Shown piece by piece: positions 43,577-52,719 of a stretch of 64,000 nt of DNA (positions within the stretch are counted from its first letter, which is position 1; the number at the start of each line of letters is the position of its first letter). Source of the stretch: M55B167 sp964406095 (GTDB taxonomy: Bacteria; Verrucomicrobiota; Kiritimatiellia; RFP12; UBA1067); NCBI GenBank assembly GCA_964406095.1, contig CAYOQJ010000120.1:1-64000 (forward strand), in the 5' to 3' direction. Under the pieces are notes generated by a model. It saw nothing but the letters and a program-made list of their open reading frames with translations, was not told the origin of the DNA and did no database searches. The position numbers and the translations under genes were made by a program.

Positions 43577-43900
43577 GTGAGTGATGCAGTCAAACAGATA
43601 AGCGGGGCTGAATTCGAAGGTGTGACAGGCAGTGGTGTAGTGCTAGTTGATTTCTGGGCACCCTGGTGTCGTCCGTGCCTTATGCAGATTCCGATCCTAG
43701 AGCAGGTGGCGGCGCAGGTGGGGGGTCGCGCAACGATCGGCAAGGTCAATGTTGAGGAAGAGCCAATGCTGGCGTCGCGCTACGGGATACAGAGCATTCC
43801 GAATTTGATAATTTTCAAGGACGGAGTGCCTCAGCGGCAGTATGTCGGAGTGCAGCGTGCCGAGCAGTTGATATCCGGCATTGAGGGTCTTTTAGGTTAA
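43577..43900 (+). CDS. Thioredoxin with WCRPC active site
   Basis: A 107-residue thioredoxin: VLVDFWAPWCRPCLMQIPIL carries the redox pair, and GIQSIPNLIIFKDG contains the conserved cis-proline. The residue between the cysteines is Arg-Pro rather than the usual Gly-Pro, which in related proteins shifts redox potential. GTG at 43577 is chosen because AGGTGG lies six bases before it and the product has the family length; an upstream in-frame GTG at 43508 adds a basic 23-residue extension without similarity. First gene of the operon with the RND pump. Confidence 0.9.
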   Translation: MSDAVKQISGAEFEGVTGSGVVLVDFWAPWCRPCLMQIPILEQVAAQVGGRATIGKVNVEEEPMLASRYGIQSIPNLIIFKDGVPQRQYVGVQRAEQLISGIEGLLG

Positions 43901-43959
43901 GAAAGCAAGGGGTATTCATGTGGTAGCAACTGTACATCACATTTGAGGGGTAAAGCGGT

Positions 43960-44523
43960 ATGAAGAAAATAGTTTTAACAGTTATGTCTCTGACGGAAAA
44001 GCGGAGACATGAAAATCTGTCTGGCGGATTTTTATATTTCTCTGCGTTGGTGCTACCGGTTTTTATAATAAGTCTGGTGTCTGGATGCGGCACATTATCG
44101 CTACAGTCGGAGCAGACAATTTACGAAAGTCGTTATAGTGATGTAGATCTCACCTGTACTGCATTAAAAGAGGCTATTGAGGGTCACGGATTGGTGTGTC
44201 AAAAAATAAAAAATGTCAATAGTTCGATGAAGAAACACGGGATACAGCATGATCGGCAGGTCAGAATAGTTGAGTTCTGCCAGGCTGAGTATGCACATAA
44301 AATGCTACAGGAAGATCCTGAGCTATGCACGCTCATGCCCTGTACATTCGGGGTATTTGAAGATCGGAGCGGCAGAGTGCTGATCAGTGTACGCAATCAG
44401 AGAGGTATGAATAATTATTTTAATCGGGGGTTAAAGCGAGCGGTTGGCGAGACTATAACGAAGCATCAGCAGATCATACTCAAAGAGGTGTGCTGTAAGC
44501 CTGTTGGTGCATCCGCAGGGTGA
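43960..44523 (+). CDS. DUF302 domain lipoprotein
   Basis: A 187-residue protein. The N-terminal signal ends with lipobox SLVSGC. The C-terminal part is a DUF302-like domain (LKEAIEGHGLVCQKIKN, VRIVEFCQAEYAHKMLQEDP, MPCTFGVFEDRSGRVLIS). DUF302 proteins are of unknown function and are often found with redox or sulfur genes. The mature part contains several cysteines, including a closing CC pair. It is 59 bp after the thioredoxin gene and 68 bp before the TolC-type gene. Confidence 0.85.
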   Translation: MKKIVLTVMSLTEKRRHENLSGGFLYFSALVLPVFIISLVSGCGTLSLQSEQTIYESRYSDVDLTCTALKEAIEGHGLVCQKIKNVNSSMKKHGIQHDRQVRIVEFCQAEYAHKMLQEDPELCTLMPCTFGVFEDRSGRVLISVRNQRGMNNYFNRGLKRAVGETITKHQQIILKEVCCKPVGASAG

Positions 44524-44591
44524 ATGTGCAACAGATTATCTTTGGCAGGTTTGCGGGTACTGATGAAACAGATTATAGGAGGAGTTAAAGG

Positions 44592-46022
44592 ATGAGTGGA
44601 GCGCGACACTATATCAATCTTGGTTTTTGTGCCGTTTTGGCACTTTTCATATCTGGATGTGTGCTGATTTCCGCGACAGACCCGTATGGTGATACAAGAG
44701 GGGTGGTTGTTTTGGGAGAAAACACTCTGGCGGGTCAGGGCGGCAGTGCGTTTAAAAGTGGTTTGGATGATGAGTTGCGGTTGGAGCGTGCGATAGAGAT
44801 AGCACTTACCAACAATCCCGCTATTGCCTCCCGTAAATATGCATCCGACGCATCGAAAGCACTCTATGAAAAGGCCTGGGGAGCATTGCTACCCAAGGTG
44901 GATGCACGCGCTAATCTGACTCAATATCGGGAAAACCGGATTCTCAATCCGCGGCGTCCCGGCACGGTGGACACGATTATTTTCGCAGACCGCCAGCTCA
45001 GCGGCGACCTTGTTATGAGCATGCCGCTTTTTGCGGGTGGGCGTTATATCAACCAGGTGCGGGCCGCTAAGCTTCTTCACGCTGCCAGTCTGCGGCAGCT
45101 TGCCCACACGCGAGATGAGCTGGTTTTCAATGTTTCCAGTATCTACTACAGCATTTTGGCGCAGGAGCGGGTTATCAGTTCACTTGAATTTTCTCAGAGT
45201 GTTCTGACCGCGCATCTTAGGAAGGTGCGCGAAATGATTCGTGCCAGCAAAGCCGCCAGGGTTGATGAGTTGCGTACCGAGGTGCGTCTGGCTGATCTGC
45301 AGCAGAAGCAAGTGGCGGAGGACAACATTCTTTCCATTCAGAAACGCGCACTTGTTAATCTGCTTGGGATTGATGGCGGATTTGAAACCGCTCCTGAGAT
45401 AGAGGGTGAGTTCGGTTCGCAGTTCACGGCTGAGATCGATGAAAATGAGGCTGTCGTCCAGGCATTGGTCAATCGTGATGATTATCGTGCAGCTCGGCTG
45501 GAACTCGAAGCCCAGGCTCGGCGGGTTGATATAGCGCGTGCCGGGCATCTGCCGAGCGTAATGTTGGAGGCTACCGCGGGCAGTCGATGGGATGCGCATG
45601 ACACATCGCGCGACCAGGATGTGGCCAGTGTGGGTGTAGGTGTTTCACTGCCGATATTTGAGGGGGGGATGATATCGGCAGAAATCCGCCGCGAACGCGC
45701 CAATCTATCGGCAATGCGTGAGAAGTTGCGTGAGAAGGAGTTACGCATCCGGTTGGAGGTAGAGACTTCAGTCCTGAACATCACCTCATCACTTGAGCGT
45801 GTTAAGGCCACCGAAAAGAGCATTGAGCAAGCTACGGAAAGTCTACGGGTAGAGCAGGAGAAATACCGATATTCCAAGGGATCGATCACCGATGTCCTGG
45901 ATGCGCAGTACGATTTACTAAATGTTCAGGTGAGTCACTGTCGCGCATTGGCGGATCATAGTACGGCGATTGTGCAGTACAATCTGGCGGTAGGCGAAGA
46001 TTTGATCAATGGAAAAAAATAA
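44592..46022 (+). CDS. TolC-family outer-membrane efflux lipoprotein
   Basis: A 476-residue outer-membrane factor: lipobox LFISGC, then two outer-membrane-efflux repeats with long helices (EIALTNNPAIASRKYASDAS, ARVDELRTEVRLADLQQK, VEQEKYRYSKGSITDVLDAQ-type text). Its product would form the outer-membrane duct of the RND pump encoded downstream. AGGAGG lies before the start. The next gene follows after 46 bp. Confidence 0.92.
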   Translation: MSGARHYINLGFCAVLALFISGCVLISATDPYGDTRGVVVLGENTLAGQGGSAFKSGLDDELRLERAIEIALTNNPAIASRKYASDASKALYEKAWGALLPKVDARANLTQYRENRILNPRRPGTVDTIIFADRQLSGDLVMSMPLFAGGRYINQVRAAKLLHAASLRQLAHTRDELVFNVSSIYYSILAQERVISSLEFSQSVLTAHLRKVREMIRASKAARVDELRTEVRLADLQQKQVAEDNILSIQKRALVNLLGIDGGFETAPEIEGEFGSQFTAEIDENEAVVQALVNRDDYRAARLELEAQARRVDIARAGHLPSVMLEATAGSRWDAHDTSRDQDVASVGVGVSLPIFEGGMISAEIRRERANLSAMREKLREKELRIRLEVETSVLNITSSLERVKATEKSIEQATESLRVEQEKYRYSKGSITDVLDAQYDLLNVQVSHCRALADHSTAIVQYNLAVGEDLINGKK

Positions 46023-46068
46023 TGTAGTCACTGTGTCATAAGTAAAGGTAATTTTCAGGAGAAATAAT

Positions 46069-47385
46069 ATGAAAGAGAGAAGATCAGTTTTAATGGTAAC
46101 CGTGATTGGCTGTATGTCATTGATACTGGCGGGAGGGTGCGCCAAGACAGAGCAGAGCGGCAGAAAATCGAAATCGGCGGCATTGGTAAAAACTGCGTTG
46201 GCGGGCAAGACCAATCTGGTTGAGCTGATTGAAACAACTGGTGATATAGTTGCAGTAAACACTGTGACGCTGGAGGCTACTGTCGAAGGGCCGATATCGT
46301 TTTGTCCCTGGCGTGAGGGTGATATTGTTGAGAGTGCTGGCATGCAGCTGATTGAGATTCATCGTCCGCTTTACAGGCAGGAATTGGCGGCGGCTGAGGC
46401 GGACAGAGATTTGGCGCAGGCGAAGCTGGATGATCTCAAAGCCGGGGCGAGGCCTGAAGAGATCAGTCAGGCGAGAGAATCGCTGCGACATTTTCAGGAT
46501 TGTACTGCGTTTGCTGAGGCTGATCTGAAACGTATTCGTTCGTTGGTTGCCAGTGGTACATTGCCGGCGGAAATGGAGGAGAAGGCGCGAGTAGAATTTG
46601 TTAAGTGCCAGACACAGCTCGGTTCCGCCAGGGAGCAACTCGCCATGTTGGAAGCTGGCCCGACCGTTACCGAGATTGCGGTTGCGCAAGCTGCTGTGGA
46701 TGAGGCGGAAAGCAGAGTGGGGATGGCACAGGCCCGGTTGGATGAGTGTTCGCTGGTTGCCCCGTTCCCGGGTATCATCACCGAGGTATATGTTCGTGTG
46801 GGAGATCTTGCAACGCCGCGCGCGAAATTGCTTAAAATGATTGATCCGGCATCGCTTGTTGTCAGAACAGGGTTGCCCGAAAGCAGTTCGGCTCACATCA
46901 GAACCGGTACTGCTGCCACGGTCACACTGGACGCATTTCCCGATCAAAAATTTAAGGCACGGATTTCCAGGGTATATCCCCGGATCGAGTTTGATTCCCG
47001 AACGCGCATCGTTGAAGTCGAGTTGATTGACTCGGTTGAGTTGTTGCCGCAGATGTTTGCCAGAATCAAAACACAGGGGCGCGTTTTTGATGATGCGGTT
47101 ATGGTGCCGACTAAAAGCATCACGACGACACCGCGCGGACACACGGTTCTGTTTGTAGCCCAAGACGGCAAGGTTGTTCAGCGTAAGGTTACCACCGGAA
47201 TTGAGCAGACCGGAATGATTCAGATTACGGATGGAGTCCAAGCTGGAGAAATTGTGGTCACCGCTGGCAATCTAAATCTGCGTGATGGTACTGTGGTACG
47301 GATTGACAATGCTGCTGAGAGCGGTGATAAGAGCGCAGCGCGGCAGAGTGCGGGAACTGAAAAATCGGAGGGGAAAGAAACATGA
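46069..47385 (+). CDS. RND efflux periplasmic adaptor (membrane-fusion protein), lipoprotein
   Basis: A 438-residue adaptor with lipobox LAGGCAK. A lipoyl/barrel-sandwich region is split by a long helical hairpin (AAEADRDLAQAKLDDLKAG, AVDEAESRVGMAQARLDEC), then LVAPFPGIITEVYVRVGDL, a beta-barrel and a C-terminal membrane-proximal domain. It connects pump and outer-membrane duct. The stop overlaps the RND start by four bases (ATGA). Confidence 0.93.
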   Translation: MKERRSVLMVTVIGCMSLILAGGCAKTEQSGRKSKSAALVKTALAGKTNLVELIETTGDIVAVNTVTLEATVEGPISFCPWREGDIVESAGMQLIEIHRPLYRQELAAAEADRDLAQAKLDDLKAGARPEEISQARESLRHFQDCTAFAEADLKRIRSLVASGTLPAEMEEKARVEFVKCQTQLGSAREQLAMLEAGPTVTEIAVAQAAVDEAESRVGMAQARLDECSLVAPFPGIITEVYVRVGDLATPRAKLLKMIDPASLVVRTGLPESSSAHIRTGTAATVTLDAFPDQKFKARISRVYPRIEFDSRTRIVEVELIDSVELLPQMFARIKTQGRVFDDAVMVPTKSITTTPRGHTVLFVAQDGKVVQRKVTTGIEQTGMIQITDGVQAGEIVVTAGNLNLRDGTVVRIDNAAESGDKSAARQSAGTEKSEGKET

Positions 47386-50300
47386 AACTTACCGAACTGG
47401 CTTTGAAGCGACCTGTTGCTGTGACGGTGTTAACGCTGGCAATGGTGATCACCGGCTATTTCAGTCTGACTCAGCTGGATGTCAACTATTTGCCGGACAT
47501 CTCCTATCCGATGGTTAAGATTCACGTTTGGTGGCGTGGAGCGACTGCTGATGATATTGAAAACAACGTTGCTGATCCATTGGAAGAGGTTATCGCGACG
47601 GTGGATGATCTGGACTACATAGAGTCTTCAAGCATGGAAGGTATGTACACTCTGCTGGCCAATTTCAAATATGGGGTGGATGTTGAAGTGGCGTTTCAGG
47701 ATGTCGTGGCGGCCATGGGGAGAGTCACCAAACGGTTGCCGCGTGATATGGATCCGCCGGTGATCATCAAGGCTGATCCATCGCAGTTGCCGGTTATCGA
47801 GGTTCTGTTGACCTCAGAGGAACATGATCTCGTTTGGTTGCGTCAATGGGCGGAAGAGTGGTTGGTTGACCGGCTGGTAAGTGTGGATGGAACTGCAGGT
47901 GCTGAGGTTGTGGGTGGTATGGAGCGGGAGATTCGCGTCCATTTGGATCCTGACCGTTTGCAGGCTTACGGTCTTACACCTGCCTGTATTTCCCGGGTAC
48001 TTGGTGAAGAGAATATTGAAACTTTCGCGGGACGTGTTACGGTTGAAACGCGTGAGTTTATCGCCCGGACGATGGGCGAATTTGAGAGTCTTGATGAAAT
48101 TGCGGATGTTGTGGTATCGGTTACTCCAAATGGAGAAGAAATTTATCTCAGGGACATAGCTCGTATTGAGGATGCACATGCAGAGATGCGTATTCACACC
48201 CATTTCAACGGCAAGCCCTGCGTTGAATTCAAGGTACTCAAGCAGTACTCGGCAAATGCACTGACTGTGGCCGAGGGGGTTAAAGCTAAGTTAGAGGAGT
48301 TGCGTCGGCAGGGTGAGATACCGGCAAGTGTTGATTTCGGTTATGTAGAGGATGACGGTGTTTATGTGCGGAATTCTGTGGCAAGTGTACGTGATTCGGC
48401 ATTGGTTTCAGCCTTACTGGTGGTGTTAGTGGTCTATCTGTTTCTAGGGCGCTGGCGTCAGGTTGTTGTAATGCTGATAGCACTGCCGGTCACTTTAACC
48501 GTCAACTTTCTTTTGATGAAGGCTGGAGACTTTTCGGTCAATGTTTTCTCGCTGGGTGGTCTGGTGGTAGCTTTAGGTGTGATACTGGACAATTCGATTG
48601 TGGTATTGGAGAATATTACACGTTTGAAAGCTGAAGGACGAGCCAGTTATTCGCTAGTAGGCACGCGAGAAGTTGGCTCGGCGATCGTTGCGGCCACGTT
48701 GACATTTCTAGCGCTCTTTCTGCCGTTCGTCTTTATTCCGGGTATGGTGGCGGTACTGTTGAAAGAGATGGTTTTTGTGGTGGGCGGTGTTGTATTGGTT
48801 TCGTTGCTGGTGGCGTTGACCTTCACGCCGTTGATGACCGATCGGCTACTACGTGGTGAAAGGGGTGGTACCCCTTCCCGTATTGTACGTGGTTTCGATA
48901 CCGTCATTCAAAGCGTTATAACTGGATATACCCGTGTGCTGGCTTTCTGTTTGCGTATCAAGTGGCTGATTGTGATATTGGCTTTGGTATTTTTTGGTAG
49001 TGGAGTCTGGATGATGTTACGTTCAGGGACAGAGTTTCTGCCCAAGCTTGATGACGGGCGTGTGATGGTGAAGCTGATGATGCCGAGCGGCACTTCGGTT
49101 GAAGAGTGTGACCGTATTCTCAATCGCGTTGAAGAGAGATTGCGGGACATACCGGAGATTCAGACCATGTTCCGCATGGCTGGTGGGCGGGTATTTGGAC
49201 TCTACACTCTTGAGGTGGGTAACGAGGGTAACTTGGACATACAGCTTGTTCCGCGCAGTCAGCGTGACATTACAACAACCGAATTCGTCAATAAAATCAG
49301 ACCTCTGGTGGCGAAGATTCAGGCTCAGGAGCCGGGAGCCAAACTTCCGGTCAAGCCCCGCCCGATCAAAGGGTTACGTAAGGTCGGGGAGCAGGATGTC
49401 GAGGTGAATGTCAAAGGCAGCGATATCATGGAGCTTTTTGATTTCGCTGAGCGTTTGGCGGCGAAACTGAATACAACGCCTGGTATTTCTGGTGTGAATA
49501 TATCAATGGATATGACCAAACCGGAGTACCGTATTTTTGTGGATCGCGCTCGTGCTTCGGCGATGGGCATATCGGTCAAAAAGGTTGCTGAGGTCATGCG
49601 GGCTCAGGTTCATGGTCTGGTATCATCACAGTATGAAGAGGCCAACGAGTACTATCCTATCAGGGTGATTGTGCCTGAAATAAAATTGACCGGCAAAAGT
49701 GACCTGGAAAATCTGTTAATTGATTCCAGCAAGGGAGCTCCGGTTTATCTTCGCGATGTGGCTGATGTGCGTCGTGCGGTCGGGCCGGTTGAGATATCGC
49801 GTGAGGATCAGGTTGCCAGGGTAATTGTGCGGGCGGACCCCAATAAAATCAGTGTTGGAGAGGCGTTGGCGCGTGCGGAACAGGTGGCTCGCGATTTAAA
49901 TCCTCCCAAGGGGGTGGAGATTTCGATGGGCAGTGAGGCGCGTTTTATGGAGGAGAGTCGGCGTGTTATCGGGCTGATCATCGGGTTTGCGGTTCTTTTT
50001 GCCTATGTGATTCTAGCGATTCAGTATGAATCATTCATACTTCCTTTTCTAATTATTTTCAATGTTCCGCTGGCGACGACCGGCAGTTTGTTGGCACTGG
50101 CGATTTTCGGTCTTTCAGTCAGTGTCACGGTTCAGATTGGATTGTTGGTGATGATGGGTGGTATAACTTCGCAGGGGGTTGTTTTACTGGATATGGCGGA
50201 GCAGTATCGACGTAGCGGGTTAACGCCTTTGGAGGCGATCCGCGAGGCGGCTCCCAATCGTGTGCGTCCAATTCTGATGACGCAGTTGACCACAGTGTTG

Positions 50301-50462
50301 GGACTCATCCCGCTGGCCCTTAACATGGGTGAAGAGGGTGGAATGCTGGTTTCAATGGCGGTGGCTGTTATTGGTGGATTGCTTTACTCGCTGCTGTTGA
50401 CACTGCTGTTTTTGCCTTCAGCTTATGCGATGATTGTAAGAAAAACGATAAAGGAGGGTTAA
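47382..50462 (+). CDS. RND-family efflux pump inner-membrane subunit
   Basis: A 1026-residue AcrB-type transporter with the two-fold repeated arrangement of six membrane helices and large periplasmic domains. Marks: LTELALKRPVAVTVLTLAMV, YLPDISYPMVKIHVWWRGA, GVILDNSIVVLENITRLKAE in helix 4 and GLLVMMGGITSQGVVLLDMA in helix 10. The helix-4 motif has Asp-Asn where AcrB has Asp-Asp, as in a fraction of RND pumps. Substrate cannot be told from sequence; the linked thioredoxin and ferredoxin suggest redox stress or a redox-active compound (inference). Confidence 0.95.
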   Translation: MKLTELALKRPVAVTVLTLAMVITGYFSLTQLDVNYLPDISYPMVKIHVWWRGATADDIENNVADPLEEVIATVDDLDYIESSSMEGMYTLLANFKYGVDVEVAFQDVVAAMGRVTKRLPRDMDPPVIIKADPSQLPVIEVLLTSEEHDLVWLRQWAEEWLVDRLVSVDGTAGAEVVGGMEREIRVHLDPDRLQAYGLTPACISRVLGEENIETFAGRVTVETREFIARTMGEFESLDEIADVVVSVTPNGEEIYLRDIARIEDAHAEMRIHTHFNGKPCVEFKVLKQYSANALTVAEGVKAKLEELRRQGEIPASVDFGYVEDDGVYVRNSVASVRDSALVSALLVVLVVYLFLGRWRQVVVMLIALPVTLTVNFLLMKAGDFSVNVFSLGGLVVALGVILDNSIVVLENITRLKAEGRASYSLVGTREVGSAIVAATLTFLALFLPFVFIPGMVAVLLKEMVFVVGGVVLVSLLVALTFTPLMTDRLLRGERGGTPSRIVRGFDTVIQSVITGYTRVLAFCLRIKWLIVILALVFFGSGVWMMLRSGTEFLPKLDDGRVMVKLMMPSGTSVEECDRILNRVEERLRDIPEIQTMFRMAGGRVFGLYTLEVGNEGNLDIQLVPRSQRDITTTEFVNKIRPLVAKIQAQEPGAKLPVKPRPIKGLRKVGEQDVEVNVKGSDIMELFDFAERLAAKLNTTPGISGVNISMDMTKPEYRIFVDRARASAMGISVKKVAEVMRAQVHGLVSSQYEEANEYYPIRVIVPEIKLTGKSDLENLLIDSSKGAPVYLRDVADVRRAVGPVEISREDQVARVIVRADPNKISVGEALARAEQVARDLNPPKGVEISMGSEARFMEESRRVIGLIIGFAVLFAYVILAIQYESFILPFLIIFNVPLATTGSLLALAIFGLSVSVTVQIGLLVMMGGITSQGVVLLDMAEQYRRSGLTPLEAIREAAPNRVRPILMTQLTTVLGLIPLALNMGEEGGMLVSMAVAVIGGLLYSLLLTLLFLPSAYAMIVRKTIKEG

Positions 50463-50464
50463 TC

Positions 50465-50830
50465 ATGCCTTGGATAGATGAGAGGAAGTGCGTTGGTTGC
50501 GGAATTTGCCTTGATGTTTGTTCTCCTGGCGCAATCCAGATGTGTGAAAAGTTGGCCGTTATCGATGACAGCTTGTGTATCCGGTGCGGCAAATGTCATG
50601 ACGTATGTCCCGCTGAAGCAGTACGTCATGATGGGGAACGGTTGCCCATGATGTTACGTGATAACCGTGACTACGTTTTTCGGCTATTGAGATATTGTGA
50701 TGGTGAGGTGGAACGCGAACAGCTTTTGGAAAGACTTATCCGGCATTTCAGATTGCAGCAGAAAACAGCTCAAATTACCATTGACTGGATTATGGCGGAG
50801 CGCAAAGTGTTGGCTGAAGCGGTGCAATGA
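50465..50830 (+). CDS. 2x[4Fe-4S] ferredoxin with extra C-terminal domain
   Basis: A 121-residue protein. Residues 1 to about 55 are a bacterial-type ferredoxin with two complete clusters: CVGCGICLDVC and CIRCGKCHDVCP. The remaining 65 residues are not ferredoxin. They look helical (RDYVFRLLRYCDGEVEREQL, ITIDWIMAERKVL) and could be a small winged-helix or protein-docking domain. The gene starts two bases after the RND stop, so it belongs to the same transcript. A ferredoxin in an efflux operon is unusual. Confidence 0.88.
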   Translation: MPWIDERKCVGCGICLDVCSPGAIQMCEKLAVIDDSLCIRCGKCHDVCPAEAVRHDGERLPMMLRDNRDYVFRLLRYCDGEVEREQLLERLIRHFRLQQKTAQITIDWIMAERKVLAEAVQ

Positions 50831-50855
50831 AATGGTGATTGTCGCAGGTACTCGC

Positions 50856-52214
50856 TCACAACATGTTGTGCTTCTTCATTTTTCGCCACAGTGTTGCAGG
50901 GTTAACGCCGAGTTGTGATGCGGTGTTTTTGCGATTACCAGCGCATTTTTGTAACGTCTCCAGAATGAGTTGCCGTTCGCTTTGCGGATCAAGTCTGCGT
51001 AAATTGATGAACTGCCCGGTCGGTGTTTCTGCTGCGGCGGGTTCCTTGTGCGGCTCAACGTTCAGCACATGCGGGGGCAGGCACTGTTCTCTGATTTCCC
51101 TGCCGTTGCACAGGACATAAGCTCTCTCGATAATGTTACGCAGTTCCCGGATGTTTCCGGGGAAATTGTAACGAATCAGATGTTCGATTGCATTGTGCTC
51201 AACGCCTTGAATATCACGTCCGGTCTCAGCGTTGAGAACTTCGATGAAATGTTCCACCAGCAGTGGTATGTCCTCGGCACGCTCAGCCAGGGAAGGCAGC
51301 TCAAAATTAATGACATTGATGCGATAGAATAAATCTGCGCGGAAAGTGCCGTTCTCGACGCAGGCTCTCAGGTCGCGGTTGGTGGCGGTGATCAGGCGGA
51401 TATTTGTTTTGATTGAGTGCGTGGCTCCCAATGGCTCAAACTCCCGTTCCTGCAGAACCCTTAGTAGTTTGATTTGCATAGCGGGTGTGGTGTCGCCGAT
51501 TTCATCCAGAAATATGGTACCACCTTCAGCCAGCTCGAAGCGTCCGGCTTTATCGCTGCGGGCATCGGTGAAGGCCCCTTTCTTGTAACCGAAGAGCTCC
51601 GACTCCAGCAGATTGTCGGGTAAAGCGCCGCAGTTGAGGGCGATAAAGGGTTTTTGCGATCTGCGGCTGGCTTGGTGAATGGCGCGCGCCAGTAGCTCTT
51701 TGCCGGTTCCGCTTTCACCTAGGATCACGACCGAGCTGTCGCTCTGCGCTACCGTGGGAAGAATGTTGAATATCCGCTGCATCCTGGAATTGCGGCTGAT
51801 CATATCCTGAAAGTTGTAGCTGTGGCGCAGTTCACGGCGCAGAGTCTCCAACGGACGTATATCCCGAAACGAGACCACCATGCCTTCAATGTTGTGGTTG
51901 CCGTTGAGAAAAGGGGCCGCATTCAGCAACACCGGAATCTGCTGTCCCTCCGGGGTAATAATACGGGTGGCGACATCTCTGACCGCTTTGCCCTGGGTCA
52001 TGACTCCTGACAGAATGTTACGACATTCGCAGATTTCGCAAAAGAAAAGATCGCCGAACAGTTTGCCGACCGCATGTTCTTCCGAAACTCCGAAAAGTTT
52101 CTGAGCTTGCAGATTGAAGGTGGTAACTCTCCATTCATGGCTAATGGTGCAGACACCTTCCGATAAAGAATCCAGAATCTGTTTATACTGTTTGGATTGA
52201 ATTGTACTGTCCAT
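50856..52214 (-). CDS. PAS-domain sigma-54-dependent transcriptional activator
   Basis: A 452-residue enhancer-binding protein. The N-terminal PAS domain contains FFCEICECRN, three close cysteines that could bind a metal or report redox state. The AAA+ domain has Walker A GESGTGKELLARAIHQ, the sigma-54-contacting GAFTDAR loop and Walker B GTIFLDEIGD. The C-terminal Fis-type helix-turn-helix includes NTASQLGVNPATLWRKMKKH. It has no receiver domain, so the PAS domain is the likely sensor. It converges on the ferredoxin gene (25 bp apart) and is the obvious regulator of the redox-efflux operon. Confidence 0.93.
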   Translation of the reverse strand: MDSTIQSKQYKQILDSLSEGVCTISHEWRVTTFNLQAQKLFGVSEEHAVGKLFGDLFFCEICECRNILSGVMTQGKAVRDVATRIITPEGQQIPVLLNAAPFLNGNHNIEGMVVSFRDIRPLETLRRELRHSYNFQDMISRNSRMQRIFNILPTVAQSDSSVVILGESGTGKELLARAIHQASRRSQKPFIALNCGALPDNLLESELFGYKKGAFTDARSDKAGRFELAEGGTIFLDEIGDTTPAMQIKLLRVLQEREFEPLGATHSIKTNIRLITATNRDLRACVENGTFRADLFYRINVINFELPSLAERAEDIPLLVEHFIEVLNAETGRDIQGVEHNAIEHLIRYNFPGNIRELRNIIERAYVLCNGREIREQCLPPHVLNVEPHKEPAAAETPTGQFINLRRLDPQSERQLILETLQKCAGNRKNTASQLGVNPATLWRKMKKHNML

Positions 52215-52482
52215 CTTCAGAGATTTTCTCCGCTTGTCGTGTGGGTGACGGTTCTTCTTTTATCAAATCCGACTTTATGGTCAACAAACCTAAGCTCCAT
52301 CTTCTCAAATTCAGTAATTAAAAACAAGCAAGTTAAAATCTGATTATTTACGCAAATTGTAATATTAGCTCGAACACCTGAAAAAGGGGAGCAAACACCA
52401 CGCATCGAAGAAAAGGGTAAGGGCACCCCCTAGGGGGCGGCGCGGAAAAAAATAAAAACCGGAGCCCTTAATTCTGCTATAA
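52215..52482. other. Non-coding region with palindromes upstream of the FGE remnant
   Basis: No gene is supported. It contains the regulator's upstream region, a 12-bp palindrome CCCCCTAGGGGG (52426-52437), and the start of a small hairpin CTGCTA-TAAA-TAGCAG (52474-52489). The composition shifts from AT-rich to GC-rich near 52410, a possible junction of the rearrangement that left the gene remnant behind. Confidence 0.5.
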
Positions 52483-52719
52483 ATAGCAGGGTGGGGTCTG
52501 CAGGATATGATCGGCAATGTCAGTGAGCGGACTGTTTCGAGGTATCGTTCCTATCCCTGCAACGGTGATAGCAGTGGCAGCGATTCACGTGTTGTGGCGC
52601 GCGGTGGTTCTTGGGCCGACCGTCCGATCAACGCCGGTTCCTCCGTGCGTCGTGCCTACCAGCCGTGGCAGAAGGTCTTTGATGTGGGCTTCCGCGTGAT
52701 TGTAACCGGCGGTTTGTAG
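52483..52719 (+). pseudogene. Remnant of a formylglycine-generating-enzyme-like (FGE/SUMF1) gene
   Basis: Only the last ~78 codons of an FGE-type gene survive. Read through, the frame gives GWGLQDMIGNV, then VVARGGSWADRP and a closing FDVGFRVIV. These match the family's (W)GLYDM-GNVWEW, RVLRGGSW and GFRV motifs, but WEW is lost. In-frame TAA at 52480-52482 closes it upstream, and no N-terminal part is present. An ATG at 52507 would allow a 70-residue peptide without a credible function. FGE-like proteins mature sulfatases; no sulfatase gene is in the window. Confidence 0.75.

Noticed and set aside
46117..47241. Long minus-strand open frame (374 codons) opposite the membrane-fusion gene
   Set aside because: It is fully antisense to a well-supported gene, shows no domain and has a composition (R, N, H, S-rich) typical of a shadow frame.
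50857..50870. CACAACATGTTGTG perfect palindrome at the convergent ferredoxin/regulator ends as a bidirectional terminator
   Set aside because: It has no T-tracts on either side and no room for a loop without losing pairs; it lies mostly in the coding end of the regulator gene.
52426..52437. CCCCCTAGGGGG palindrome as a recombinase site
   Set aside because: It is short and simple, and no recombinase or second copy is visible; kept only as a landmark of the non-coding region.
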